Part shown: one piece after another, positions 35,442-44,947 of the stretch | How the letters are laid out: every line of letters begins with the position of its first letter | Position numbering within the stretch: position 1 is the first letter of the stretch | Assembly: GCF_011440305.1 (NCBI RefSeq) | Contig: NZ_JAAOIW010000002.1 | Span: forward strand, 124,001 to 188,000 | DNA: 64,000 nt | Direction of reading: 5' to 3' | Source: Paenibacillus agricola | GTDB taxonomy: Bacteria; Bacillota; Bacilli; Paenibacillales; NBRC-103111 | Program-made: the position numbers and the translations under genes | Notes under the pieces: generated by a model | What the model saw: the letters and a program-made list of their open reading frames with translations, nothing else | What the model was told of the DNA's origin: nothing | Databases searched by the model: none

Positions 35442-36758
35442 CTATTTCATCTGGGCTTCGGGGCTTATCATAATAAGCTGGAGGAGCCCTTTCATCCCAT
35501 TGGTCTTTTTGGTTGCATAGACGAAGGTATCATTGGCGTATTTAGCCAGCGTTTGGTTGGTTATTTCCCCCATCGACCATACCCCAGCATTTTGCGAATA
35601 TTTGCGTACATAATCCTCCGGCTTGGCTTGAACATCCAATTCATATTCCTTGCTGGTGAATAAATTATTGTTTAACCGCTTAGCGATCGATTCAGCAAAC
35701 TGGAACCGTGAGAGCAAATTCGTCGTCATCAGCCAGGTAGTGCCTCCGCGCCAGCCTGCAACATCTGGAGGAAGATATAGCTCCATGCCCATCTTGCGTG
35801 CTGCCTGTGTGTAATTCTTGGACAGAGGAATATTAAAAGCCTTCAAAATGCCAGCCACATATTCGATTGGCGTCTTGATTAACGAACCATAAAGGTCAGG
35901 ATTATAAAAAGCATCGGACATAAATAGCTTGGTAAGCACACCACCGATCCTTTCCTCATCTCTGACATCCTTAGCGACCCAATTAACCCATTCCTGTGAA
36001 GGCTCTTCTGTTGCAAACAGCTTCAACAGCTTTCTTGCTATAAACTGCGGCAATGCCTCCTGTTTGAACAATACATCAACTACCGTTGTTTCATTAAACG
36101 CGCCGGTTTCTCCAAGAATGGTCTTGCTTGCAGCATCATATTGCCCTTTATTGAATTTAATGAGTGCTTCTTTCCTATCGTAGGACCAACCGGTCAGCGA
36201 GCGAGCCGTTTCCTTAATATCTTCCTCGGTATAATTACCAATTCCGAGCGTGAACAGCTCCATAACCTCACGAGCATAGTTTTCATTAGGCTTGCCTTTA
36301 CGGTTGCTATTCACATCCAAATAAATCATCATCGCAGGATCTTTACCCACTTCAAGCACAAGCTCGTGAAAATTACCAAGTGCATAATTCCGGAACAGCT
36401 CGTTTTGCCTCAAAATTAGTGGAATATCGTTTACTTTAGAAAAAGAAGTGGAGAAATGCCCATGCCAGAATAAAGTCATCTTCTCAATAAGCGGTGATTC
36501 TGTATTTAAAATCCGATAGAGCCAATATGTTTGTTGGTCACCAATCGAGTCAAACTTCATCTCTTTGCCATCTGCCGTTAATTGAGATATCGGCTGAAGC
36601 ATGGCTGTTTTACCTGTCAAGGATTCTCCGGCAACTAGCCTTCTTACCGACTCTGCTTGCCCATAATAAAGGCACGCATCTATATCTGCTTGATTTGTGT
36701 AAAATCCAGTGCGGTTCAAGAGATGGATTGCTTCTTTTTCCGTCCAGCCTACTCCCAT
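35442..36758 (-). CDS. DUF1800 family protein
   Basis: 438 residues. Landmarks of DUF1800: KEAIHLLNRTGF, LFWHGHFSTSFSKV, and NENYAREVMELFTLGIGNYTEED reading in order, then RSLTGWSYD and PPDVAGWRGGTTWL. No signal peptide, although its partner has a Tat signal, so it may ride out with DUF1501 or act inside. ATG at 36758 follows a GGATGGTGG site; an upstream extension of 66 codons lacks one and has unlike composition. First gene of the DUF1800-DUF1501 operon. Enzymatic role unknown. Confidence 0.87.
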   Translation of the reverse strand: MGVGWTEKEAIHLLNRTGFYTNQADIDACLYYGQAESVRRLVAGESLTGKTAMLQPISQLTADGKEMKFDSIGDQQTYWLYRILNTESPLIEKMTLFWHGHFSTSFSKVNDIPLILRQNELFRNYALGNFHELVLEVGKDPAMMIYLDVNSNRKGKPNENYAREVMELFTLGIGNYTEEDIKETARSLTGWSYDRKEALIKFNKGQYDAASKTILGETGAFNETTVVDVLFKQEALPQFIARKLLKLFATEEPSQEWVNWVAKDVRDEERIGGVLTKLFMSDAFYNPDLYGSLIKTPIEYVAGILKAFNIPLSKNYTQAARKMGMELYLPPDVAGWRGGTTWLMTTNLLSRFQFAESIAKRLNNNLFTSKEYELDVQAKPEDYVRKYSQNAGVWSMGEITNQTLAKYANDTFVYATKKTNGMKGLLQLIMISPEAQMK

Positions 36759-37002
36759 AAGATTACCACCATCCTGCTGATGTTTGTTAGTTTTAGTATA
36801 CTGGTGATTTATCACAAAAATGTGACGGTAGCGGAAATTAACTCTAAGTAATCGTTTCAATACGATTACTGTGTTTTCCACGCCTATCGCATCGTATATA
36901 TTATGATATATAACTATTTCTATATTATCGGTATATCTCTTTGTACGCTTTAGCAAAATAAATGAAATGGGTGGTTCTTATGGCTTATATAGAGGACATA
37001 AA

Positions 37003-37031
37003 GAAAAAACCCCGGAGGATCTCCGGGGTTG
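37003..37031 (-). terminator. Rho-independent terminator of glnA
   Basis: Minus strand AACCCCGGAGATCCTCCGGGGTT stem followed by TTTTTCTTT. Confidence 0.9.
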
Positions 37032-37046
37032 GTTTAAACGTTAATC

Positions 37047-38471
37047 TTATAGGTCAAAATATAAGGAATATTCATGCGGGTGAATACGAATGGATACAGC
37101 TTTAGCTTCTTCACGTTTCAAGCCGATATAGTTATCGATGAAATCTTTAGTGAATACGCCGCCTTCTACTAGGAATTCATAGTCAGCTTCCAAAGCATTC
37201 AAAGCTTCATCCAAAGAACCAGGCACGCTGCGGATCTCGCCTTTTTCTTCATCGGACAAATCGTAAATGTTTTTGTCCAATGGACCGTAGCCCAATGCAC
37301 GAGGGTCAATCTTTTTCTTGATTCCATCAAGACCAGCCATCAGCATAGCTGAGAATGCCAAGTACGGGTTAGCTGTGGAGTCCGGAGTCCGGAACTCGAT
37401 GCGGCAGCCTTTTGGCGTAACAGCAGCAATTGGAATACGAACTGCAGCAGAACGGTTACCCTTGGAGAATACCAAGTTAACAGGTGCTTCGTAGCCAGGA
37501 ACCAACCGTTTGAAGGAGTTCGTCGAAGGGTTAGTCAAAGCGATCAACGCTGGCGCATGGTACAAGATACCGCCAATGTAGTTCAAAGCCATTTCGCTCA
37601 GGTTACCGTAGCCACCCTTTTCGTAGAAAAGAGGAGTACCGCCGTCAAAAATGGATTGATGTACGTGCATACCGCTACCATTATCACCAAAAATCGGTTT
37701 TGGCATAAATGTAGCTACTTTGCCATATTGTCTAGCTGTATTTTGTACGATGTATTTGTATTTCATCAAGTTATCTGCTGTTTTAGTTAAAGTATCGAAA
37801 CGGAAGTTAATTTCAGCTTGGCCTGCAGTTGCAACTTCGTGGTGATGGCGCTCGATACGAAGACCAGCTTCGATCAGCAAACGGCACATTTCACTACGGA
37901 TATCTTGTTGCGAATCTGTAGGAGCTACAGGAACATAGCCGCCTTTATGGCCAACTTTAAAGCCAAGATTGCCGCCTTCGTCTTTACGGTTGGAATTCCA
38001 ATGTGCTTCTTCGGAATCTACGAAGTACGAGGATTCATTTTGTCCGCTTTTGAAACGAACTTCGTCAAAGATGAAAAACTCTGATTCAGGAGCAAAATAA
38101 GCAGTAGTGCCAACTCCTGCAGTATTCAGATATTCCTCTGCTCTCAGAGCAATACCGCGGGGATCACGATCATAAGATGTGCCATCAGGGTTAGTGATGT
38201 TACAGATAACAACTAAAGTAGGATGTGCGGTGAAAGGATCAACATAAACCGACTCCGTTTCAGGAAGCATTACCATGTCGGACTCTTCAATTCCTTTGAA
38301 ACCAGGGATGGAAGATCCGTCAAAAGCTACCCCATTCACAAATGTTTCCTCTTCAACTTCTGAAGCAGGTAAGGAAATGTGGTGTGCTCTACCGGAAAGA
38401 TCTACGAAACGAAAATCTACCCACTCGATGCCCTTTTCTGCAATGATGTTTAACACGTTTTGAGCTGACAT
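37047..38471 (-). CDS. glnA: Glutamine synthetase, type I-beta-like
   Basis: 474 residues. Glutamate-ammonia ligase, the dodecameric entry enzyme of nitrogen assimilation. Active-site blocks: FDGSSIPGF, FAPESEFFIFD, HHHEVATAGQAEINFRFDTL within 20-residue reach, NGSGMHVHQS, FKRLVPGYEAP, EFRTPDSTANPYLAF. Length and the extra segment EEAHWNSNRKDEGGNLGF place it with the I-beta (E. coli/cyanobacterial) group rather than the ~444-residue GlnR-interacting I-alpha enzyme of Bacillus. The Tyr of the adenylylation loop is present (KNIYDL). ATG with AGGAGG; consensus-like sigma-A promoter upstream. Confidence 0.95.
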   Translation of the reverse strand: MSAQNVLNIIAEKGIEWVDFRFVDLSGRAHHISLPASEVEEETFVNGVAFDGSSIPGFKGIEESDMVMLPETESVYVDPFTAHPTLVVICNITNPDGTSYDRDPRGIALRAEEYLNTAGVGTTAYFAPESEFFIFDEVRFKSGQNESSYFVDSEEAHWNSNRKDEGGNLGFKVGHKGGYVPVAPTDSQQDIRSEMCRLLIEAGLRIERHHHEVATAGQAEINFRFDTLTKTADNLMKYKYIVQNTARQYGKVATFMPKPIFGDNGSGMHVHQSIFDGGTPLFYEKGGYGNLSEMALNYIGGILYHAPALIALTNPSTNSFKRLVPGYEAPVNLVFSKGNRSAAVRIPIAAVTPKGCRIEFRTPDSTANPYLAFSAMLMAGLDGIKKKIDPRALGYGPLDKNIYDLSDEEKGEIRSVPGSLDEALNALEADYEFLVEGGVFTKDFIDNYIGLKREEAKAVSIRIHPHEYSLYFDL

Positions 38472-38552
38472 TGATCATTGACCTCCTAAAATCCGAACAT
38501 TTCACTTCAATTGTTCGAAGATTGTTCAAGTTTTTTGTTAATTCATTTTCAT

Positions 38553-38582
38553 ATTATAAAACTATCCCCTAACAATCGTCAA
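38553..38582 (-). promoter_or_regulatory. Sigma-A promoter of glnA
   Basis: Minus strand TTGACG (38577-38582), 18-base spacer, TATAAT (38553-38558), about 80 bases before the glnA start. No convincing GlnR/TnrA site was found here. Confidence 0.6.
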
Positions 38583-38655
38583 TACTTATGTAAGGTATTT
38601 TTTATGGGAGTGTGAGGTATGCTCACACCTCTGTAGGCTTCTGTTCACACTTCCG

Positions 38656-38696
38656 ACAAAAACAAACTTGGTCTCCCATCGTTCTGGAAACCAAGT
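38656..38696 (-). terminator. Rho-independent terminator of aroF
   Basis: Minus strand ACTTGGT...ACCAAGT stem extended by TCC/GGA pairing, followed by TTGTTTTTG. Confidence 0.8.
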
Positions 38697-38724
38697 CGAA
38701 TTTTATCGCTATTTACAATTTGGA

Positions 38725-39768
38725 TTAAGCTTGAAACACTTCTTTTTTCGTATCAAAGCGTTTGCCGCATAAAGGAGCAAGCTTCTCTAAATCCACCATC
38801 AGCTTAGCAAATTGTTCAGGGAACAACGATTGTACACCATCGCCAGTCATCGAATTGTCGGGATCTGTATGCATTTCCACGATCAATCCATTCGCGCCGG
38901 CAGCTACAGATGCTTTACACATCGGCTCTACCAGCTCGCGGCGTCCTGTACCATGGCTTGGGTCAGAAATCACAGGCAGATGGCTAAGCGTTTGCAGCGC
39001 TGGAATGGCAGCCAAATCGAGCGTATTCCTTGTGTAGCTCTCGAAGGTTCGGATGCCACGCTCGCACAGCATAACGTTTGGATTACCGCCAGCCAATATG
39101 TACTCGGCTGCATTGAGGAATTCATCGTAGGTGGAGCTAAATCCGCGCTTGAGCAACACAGGCGTTTTGATCGTTCCCAGCTTACGAAGCAAATCGAAAT
39201 TTTGCATGTTGCGTGTTCCGATTTGTAGAATGTCGGCATATTCAGCACATACATCCACATATTCAGGTGTCATCACCTCAGTAATCGTTAACAAACCGTG
39301 CTTCTTGCCGGCTTCAGCCATCATAACCAAGCCTTCAACGCCAACGCCTTGGAAGCTGTATGGGCCTGTTCTTGGCTTAAATGCTCCACCACGCAACACT
39401 TGGGCACCAGCCGCTTTTACCAACCGGGCAATTTCATCAATCTGCTCTGCCGTTTCAACCGCACAGGGTCCACCCATTATAACAAGCTGGTCGCCGCCGA
39501 TTTCTACATCTTTAATTTTGATGATCGTATCGGAGGGATGAAAGTCACGGCTAGCGAGCTTATACGACTTGGAAATCTTCACAACCTGCTCCACACCACT
39601 TAGCTGCTGGATTTGCTCACTCAGCTTAGGATCCGCTTTGCCGATAATCCCGATTACCGTACGGTCTACACCTTTGGATACATGTGCTTGCACATCATGC
39701 TTTTCGATTTGGGCTACAATTTCATGAATACGTTCTTCTGAGGTTTTGTTGGATATAATGACGATCAT
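38725..39768 (-). CDS. aroF: 3-deoxy-7-phosphoheptulonate synthase (DAHP synthase, type I-beta with ACT-like N-domain)
   Basis: 347 residues. First step of the shikimate pathway, joining phosphoenolpyruvate and erythrose 4-phosphate. The ~90-residue N-terminal ferredoxin-like domain (MIVIISNKTSEERIHEIV) is the regulatory domain of Thermotoga-type enzymes, expected to give feedback control by aromatic amino acids. The catalytic barrel shows MGGPCAVET, GGAFKPRTGPYSFQG, LLKRGFSST, LPVISDPSHGTGRRELV and IVEMHTDP. A short 16-bp tandem repeat lies in its upstream region. Confidence 0.95.
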   Translation of the reverse strand: MIVIISNKTSEERIHEIVAQIEKHDVQAHVSKGVDRTVIGIIGKADPKLSEQIQQLSGVEQVVKISKSYKLASRDFHPSDTIIKIKDVEIGGDQLVIMGGPCAVETAEQIDEIARLVKAAGAQVLRGGAFKPRTGPYSFQGVGVEGLVMMAEAGKKHGLLTITEVMTPEYVDVCAEYADILQIGTRNMQNFDLLRKLGTIKTPVLLKRGFSSTYDEFLNAAEYILAGGNPNVMLCERGIRTFESYTRNTLDLAAIPALQTLSHLPVISDPSHGTGRRELVEPMCKASVAAGANGLIVEMHTDPDNSMTGDGVQSLFPEQFAKLMVDLEKLAPLCGKRFDTKKEVFQA

Positions 39769-39817
39769 TATGCTTCACTCCCATTGTATATGTTGTAAAT
39801 CTGAATTGACTTTCCCA

Positions 39818-39862
39818 CTTCAACGCTTGTTCGCTTCGATGCTTGTGTGCTTCAATGCTTTT
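39818..39862. repeat. Short tandem repeat (three ~16-bp units) upstream of aroF
   Basis: Units CTTCAACGCTTGTTCG, CTTCGATGCTTGTGTG and CTTCAATGCTTTT follow head to tail between the aroF start and ispH stop. Could be a regulator site array or incidental. Confidence 0.6.
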
Positions 39863-39946
39863 AATCGCTAAAGTAATTGTACAACGAGAAATGAATCCCG
39901 TCAAGATCCAATATTTTTGCTTAATAAAATAATCATTCACTGGAAC

Positions 39947-40906
39947 TTATGATTTACCCGAAGCTACTCTTTCCTTCGTATAAGGAATTAATTTTTTCAT
40001 GTTTACGGTACGTGTCAGCCCCCAGGTAGTCTCATCCTGTGGATCGTACTTTTCCAGAAAGGTGAGCACTTCCTTCGTAATAGGCGTAGGTGTTGAAGCC
40101 CCAGATGTTAAGCCCACACGACGAACGCCTTGCAGCCATTCAGGCTGAAGTTCAGAAATATCGGATATCCGGTAGGCTTTGACGCCAGCGATCTCCTCGG
40201 ACACTTGGGCTAAGCGATTGGAATTGTTGCTGCGCGGATCGCCAACCACAATAACCAAATCGGCATCCATTGCCTGCTCGGAGACAGCTTCCTGGCGAAC
40301 CTGGGTCGCCAAACAAATCTCATTATGAATCTCCGCAGTTGGAAACTTCTCTAACAGGCGGTTCATAATATGTTTAATGTCCCATTGGCTCATGGTTGTT
40401 TGATTCGTAATCGTAATTCGATCCGTCGGCAGCTCTAACGCATCGATTTCGTCAATACGCTCAATCAAATGGACAAGGCCTGGAGCTACACCCAATGCAC
40501 CTTCCGGCTCCGGATGGTCCTTTTTGCCAATATATATAATATGATAGCCCTCAGCCGTCTTCTCTCTAATTAAATCATGGGTTTTCGTTACATCCGGGCA
40601 TGTCGCATCCACTACAGTCAAGCCTTTATCCCGCGCTCGTTTGCGAACCTCAGGTGATACACCATGGGCGGTAAATATGACGGTACCCTTTTCGATGGTT
40701 TCCAATATTTCCAACCTATTGGGCCCATCAAGTGTAATAACACCCTCATTATCAAAAAATTCGGTTACATGCGCATTATGCACAATCATCCCGAGTATAT
40801 AGACAGGTCTAGGCAAATTTAAATTTTTAGCTGTTTGCATCGCAAGCCCCATAGCATCAACAACACCATAGCAATAGCCACGGGGAGTAATTTTAATAAC
40901 GTCCAT
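39947..40906 (-). CDS. ispH: 4-hydroxy-3-methylbut-2-enyl diphosphate reductase
   Basis: 319 residues. Last enzyme of the MEP isoprenoid pathway, a [4Fe-4S] protein. The three cluster cysteines are visible: Cys in PRGYCYGV, in [12 protein letters not shown], and in [11 protein letters not shown], with the TSGASTPTP loop near the C-terminus. GAAGGTG upstream of ATG. It begins only 24 bases after the sensor kinase stop, so it may be the third gene of the regulator-kinase operon, an unusual arrangement. Confidence 0.95.
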   Translation of the reverse strand: MDVIKITPRGYCYGVVDAMGLAMQTAKNLNLPRPVYILGMIVHNAHVTEFFDNEGVITLDGPNRLEILETIEKGTVIFTAHGVSPEVRKRARDKGLTVVDATCPDVTKTHDLIREKTAEGYHIIYIGKKDHPEPEGALGVAPGLVHLIERIDEIDALELPTDRITITNQTTMSQWDIKHIMNRLLEKFPTAEIHNEICLATQVRQEAVSEQAMDADLVIVVGDPRSNNSNRLAQVSEEIAGVKAYRISDISELQPEWLQGVRRVGLTSGASTPTPITKEVLTFLEKYDPQDETTWGLTRTVNMKKLIPYTKERVASGKS

Positions 40907-40930
40907 TTCTGCACCTTCCTTCCCCCACTA

Positions 40931-42457
40931 TTATACCTGATTATTAGATGCTATGGAACTATCCGAATTCTTTAGAACCGAAAGGAGGAAAATCGGAAGC
41001 CAAATAATAAAAACACTTCCTTCACCCTGTGTTGTCTTTACTTCAATTGAGCCATGATGCTCATCAATAATCCACTTCGCGATCGATAAACCAAGTCCCG
41101 TGCCTGCTGTTTTGCCGCGGGAAACATCAGCTCGATAAAACCTTTCGAAAATTAACGGCACCTCTTCCTTATCCATTCCCATCCCGGTATCCTCGAGCCG
41201 AATCCCAATCTGGTCATCGGTACGCAACGCATCCAGCTTGACAAAGCCCTCTTCTGTATATTTAAACGCATTCTCAATAAAAATAAATAACAATTGCTGC
41301 AAATAATCTTTGCTGCCGTATACCTGAATGTCCTTAAGAACGGTTAAATCACCCGTCAACCATTCCACAGAGCGCGGCAGCAGCTGTGCCTTGCGAATGA
41401 CAACATCGACAAGCGTGCTAATTTCCAAATTCGTTTTGGTCATTTGAAAGCCGGCATCCGCTCTGGCCAGCGACAATAAATCGTTAACCAAACGCGACAT
41501 CCGCTCTGCCTCGCTCGCTATATCATGCATCGCTTCCATGGACATTTCGATCTGCTGCTCATTTTGATCCAATCCTGCCGCTACGGTTTTGCTCCACATT
41601 TTTTCCAACAGGTCTACATTCCCTCGGATCGTGGTTAAAGGCGTGCGAAGCTCATGGGAAGCGTCAGAGACAAACCGCCGCTGGGTTCGGTTCACTTCCT
41701 CCAACTCCGAATAGGTACGCTGCAGCCTGCCCAGCATTCCATTAATCGTTGAAGTTAAGCGCCCGATTTCATCATTGGGACCGTAATAATTGATCCGATT
41801 TTGCAGATCTGTTCCCTTTTCGATCAAATTGGTCGCATTGATGACCTGTTCAATCGGGCGTAAAGCTTTTCTCGCCAAAAACCAGCCAAGGGATGCTGCT
41901 AACAGCACTGTGACTAACGCTGTAACGACCAAAATATTACGCAATAACGCAAACAGTTTCTCATCAGGCTGCAAAAAAACTGCAGCTTGGAATACGCCTG
42001 CCAGCTGCCACTGATTATCCAGCTTTAGGACAATCGCCTTGTTATATATAAACACATTTAAGTTCTCAATCTTTGCGTGCTCTATAAAAAAGTCTTCCTC
42101 CACCAAACGCTGCTTCTGTGCTGTTGTCAATTCAGGCAAGGACAAATTGAGCTGGCTCAAGTTCTCAGAACGGCTTAAATTTCCATTCTCAAAATTCGCA
42201 ACCTGGTAATATTTTCCTGTATTATTGATAATGTCTTTTCCCTGTAGAACAAAGTCGGGCGTAATGCCCCCACGCAAAGTCGGGGTAATCCGCGGCTCTA
42301 TTCGCAAATAAACCTTCTTCGCTTGCTCTTGCAAGTCATCTTCCACGGTATCAAAATAATAATGGTACAAAAGCCCGTAGAGACCAAGGCCAAATATCAC
42401 AAGAACGACCGATAAAATCCCCGTATACCACAATGTAAGGCGCAGACGAATGGACAC
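40931..42457 (-). CDS. Two-component sensor histidine kinase (HAMP type)
   Basis: 508 residues. Membrane segments about 10-33 and 170-195 enclose an extracytoplasmic sensor region; then HAMP (ARKALRPIEQVI), HisKA with His268 in SDASHELRTPL, and HATPase_c (IENAFKYTEEG, EDTGMGM, GTGLGLSIAKWI). Resembles ArlS/YkoH-type kinases. It starts 1 base after the stop of the response regulator. Signal unknown; proximity to htrA suggests envelope stress, which is inference. Confidence 0.92.
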   Translation of the reverse strand: MSIRLRLTLWYTGILSVVLVIFGLGLYGLLYHYYFDTVEDDLQEQAKKVYLRIEPRITPTLRGGITPDFVLQGKDIINNTGKYYQVANFENGNLSRSENLSQLNLSLPELTTAQKQRLVEEDFFIEHAKIENLNVFIYNKAIVLKLDNQWQLAGVFQAAVFLQPDEKLFALLRNILVVTALVTVLLAASLGWFLARKALRPIEQVINATNLIEKGTDLQNRINYYGPNDEIGRLTSTINGMLGRLQRTYSELEEVNRTQRRFVSDASHELRTPLTTIRGNVDLLEKMWSKTVAAGLDQNEQQIEMSMEAMHDIASEAERMSRLVNDLLSLARADAGFQMTKTNLEISTLVDVVIRKAQLLPRSVEWLTGDLTVLKDIQVYGSKDYLQQLLFIFIENAFKYTEEGFVKLDALRTDDQIGIRLEDTGMGMDKEEVPLIFERFYRADVSRGKTAGTGLGLSIAKWIIDEHHGSIEVKTTQGEGSVFIIWLPIFLLSVLKNSDSSIASNNQV

Positions 42458-42458
42458 G

Positions 42459-43151
42459 TCAGCTCTCTCCTTTCATAACGTAACCGGCACCACGAACGGT
42501 TTGGATCATTCGCTTATGCCCGTACTCCTCCGTTTTTTGACGTAAGAGGGCAATATATACTTCCAGCACATTGGACTCTCCACTATAATCGTAGCCCCAT
42601 ATTTTTTCCATAATGACATCACGCGATAGCACCCGCTTCGGATTTTGTAAAAACAAATGCAGCAGGTCAAATTCTTTGGTCGTTAGCTCAATAAGCTGGC
42701 TGCCGCGAAACACTTCACGTGTATCCAAATCCATAAATACATCCTGGTATTGTAGCCGATTCGTCGGTTGGTCGGATTTCTCTGCATTTCTCCGTCGCAG
42801 CAATACACGAACTCTAGCCAGCAGCTCCTCCAACGCAAACGGTTTAACTAAATAATCATCGGCTCCCAAATCCAGCCCCTTGACCCGGTCGCCGATCTCA
42901 TCCTTGGCAGTCAGCATTAGCACAGGCACGGAAGCCCCGCCCTCACGAATGCGGCGAACAACCTCCCAGCCATCCAGCTGAGGCATCATCACATCCAAAA
43001 TAACCGTGTCCGGATCATGGTCCAATATTTGCTTCAGCCCGTCCATTCCATGGTGCGCCGTAAATACGGTATAGCCTTCAAAAGCAAGCGAACGCTTGAG
43101 CATGGAAGTAATTTTTTCATCGTCATCGATAATCAATATTTTTTCTCTCAT
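42459..43151 (-). CDS. OmpR-family response regulator
   Basis: 230 residues. Receiver with Asp53 in VILDVMMPQLDG and YLVKPF; winged helix IELTTKEFDLLHLF and ESNVLEVYIALLRQK. Partner of the kinase directly downstream; similar to ArlR/YkoG-type regulators. A strong terminator separates it from htrA. An 11-bp direct repeat upstream of htrA is a candidate target site. Confidence 0.94.
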   Translation of the reverse strand: MREKILIIDDDEKITSMLKRSLAFEGYTVFTAHHGMDGLKQILDHDPDTVILDVMMPQLDGWEVVRRIREGGASVPVLMLTAKDEIGDRVKGLDLGADDYLVKPFALEELLARVRVLLRRRNAEKSDQPTNRLQYQDVFMDLDTREVFRGSQLIELTTKEFDLLHLFLQNPKRVLSRDVIMEKIWGYDYSGESNVLEVYIALLRQKTEEYGHKRMIQTVRGAGYVMKGES

Positions 43152-43202
43152 CTGTATTCACACCGCCCTTTGCCTACATTGTACCAGAATTACCTAGCAT
43201 AC

Positions 43203-43253
43203 AAAAAGAAGCAGAGCAGAGCTTCAGAAGTGAATGGCTCTGCTCTGCTTCTT
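43203..43253 (-). terminator. Strong rho-independent terminator of htrA
   Basis: A 17-bp perfect stem, AAGAAGCAGAGCAGAGC and its complement, followed on the minus strand by TTTTTG. Confidence 0.9.
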
Positions 43254-43328
43254 ATGTTTGTGCTTTTCGAATAGCTGCTTGCCATTCCTTGCTATTTCAA
43301 GGTCACCATTGCCGTAGTCTTAACAACC

Positions 43329-44876
43329 TTATTCAGCGTTGCGGTCACCGATCGTTACAGTAATACTTTGTTTCTTGCCATCCCGCATAATGGTTAAAGC
43401 AGCTTGGTCTTTAACCTTCAGCGCTTTGATTTTATCTACCAACTCCTGGGAGTTTTTCACAGCAGCCCCATTCACCTCGGTAATCACATCATAAGGTCTC
43501 AGACCTGCTACAAATCCCGGGCTTTTGCGTTCCACTTCAGAAACGATCGCACCGCTAGTGCTTTCAAGCTTTAATTCGGTTAGCCATTCCTTATCGATAT
43601 CCCCCAGCTTTACACCAATATATGGAGCCGGTTCTTTAGGGATTTTGATGTTGTTTTTCAAGTTATCCAATACTGCAGAGATCGTACTGGTTGGAATCGC
43701 AAATCCAATGCCTTGTGCTTGTGCACTTACAGCCGTATTGATCCCGATAACTTCACCATCCAGGTTCAACAGCGGTCCGCCAGAGTTACCTGGGTTGATC
43801 GATGCATCAGTTTGCAATAAATGCTGGTAATTCCGTGTGCCTTGAGTATCTGGAATCGAGATCGGACGTTCCTTAGCGCTAAGAACTCCAACCGTTACGG
43901 TGTGGTCAAATCCATACGGATTACCAATCGCCACTACCCAATCGCCTACGTTCGTGTTTTCTGCTTTACCAAGCGGCAATGCAGGGAATTCCTTGGTGCC
44001 TTCAATTTTCAAAGCGGCTAAATCCAGATCATAGCTGTTGCCTAGCAATGTTGCTTTAAATGGCTCTTCATAGCCTTCAACCGTTACCCAAATTTCATCG
44101 GCACCGTCGATCACATGCTCATTCGTCAAAATATAACCTGATTTTTCAAAAATAAAGCCTGTTCCCATCCCGGCTGGCTGAAGCTGCTCCGTCCCTGTAC
44201 TAGGCTGCTGCTGCGTCCCGCCACCGCCATTACCAAAAAATTGGCGAAAAAACGGATCATCCATCAAGCCACCGCTGCTGCTGGTACTTTTGGCTTTTAC
44301 CTTAGTTTCAATCTTGACCACTGCCGGTCCTGATTGTTCAGCGATTTGTGCAATATTGGTTGGACGTCCTAGATCGATAGCCGCTTCTTTGACACCACCA
44401 TTTCCAATTGCGCCTGCTGCTGTCTGGCCTGTTGCTGCAGGAGCCGGGCTACCACTCATAGCCGCCTGCTCATTGCTGAACAGATTCATTCGATCCGAAG
44501 CAAACATTAAGCCGCCCACCAGCACCGCTCCCGCCATAAAAGCTGCAAACACACTTTTTAAGGAGGAGCCTTTTCTTTGGTTATCAGGCTGCCAGTTGTT
44601 GTTAGGATTTGCCCCTTGCATCAGCCTGTCAGCTCCATTGTAGGAAAAAGGACGGACAGGACGAGGTGGCGTTACTTCTACAGGTGTGGTACCTTCGTTG
44701 GAATTAACTGTCGTATCTGATGCTGCTACTTCCCCTTCTGCCATAGTAGATTTATAAGGGCCGTAAGAATAATAGTGGGATGGTCGTTCTTGCTTAATTG
44801 GGTCAGCTGGATTACCTCCAGCTTCACCGTTCGTGTTATGAATAAATTCGTTGTTGTTGTTCTTATTATCTTCCAT
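43329..44876 (-). CDS. htrA: HtrA/DegP-like membrane-anchored serine protease
   Basis: 515 residues. A Asn-rich cytoplasmic head, one membrane segment (about 108-127), a trypsin-like domain and one C-terminal PDZ domain. Catalytic triad: His in LTNEHVID, Asp in YDLDLAALKI, Ser in NPGNSGGP. Degrades or refolds damaged exported proteins at the membrane surface, as HtrA/HtrB/YyxA do in Bacillus. ATG at 44876 has a clear AAGGAGG; the upstream in-frame reading does not. Direct repeats upstream suggest regulation by an OmpR-type regulator. Confidence 0.94.
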   Translation of the reverse strand: MEDNKNNNNEFIHNTNGEAGGNPADPIKQERPSHYYSYGPYKSTMAEGEVAASDTTVNSNEGTTPVEVTPPRPVRPFSYNGADRLMQGANPNNNWQPDNQRKGSSLKSVFAAFMAGAVLVGGLMFASDRMNLFSNEQAAMSGSPAPAATGQTAAGAIGNGGVKEAAIDLGRPTNIAQIAEQSGPAVVKIETKVKAKSTSSSGGLMDDPFFRQFFGNGGGGTQQQPSTGTEQLQPAGMGTGFIFEKSGYILTNEHVIDGADEIWVTVEGYEEPFKATLLGNSYDLDLAALKIEGTKEFPALPLGKAENTNVGDWVVAIGNPYGFDHTVTVGVLSAKERPISIPDTQGTRNYQHLLQTDASINPGNSGGPLLNLDGEVIGINTAVSAQAQGIGFAIPTSTISAVLDNLKNNIKIPKEPAPYIGVKLGDIDKEWLTELKLESTSGAIVSEVERKSPGFVAGLRPYDVITEVNGAAVKNSQELVDKIKALKVKDQAALTIMRDGKKQSITVTIGDRNAE

Positions 44877-44947
44877 TGTAAAAACCTCCTTCATATAGGT
44901 TCTAAAATTATTTAAGTATTTGTTGTTCTTGACCTTATTTTGGACTC

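Noticed and set aside
36759-36956. 66-codon N-terminal extension of the DUF1800 protein
   Set aside because: A good ribosome binding site lies before ATG 36758, and the extension is AT-rich intergenic DNA with no family similarity.
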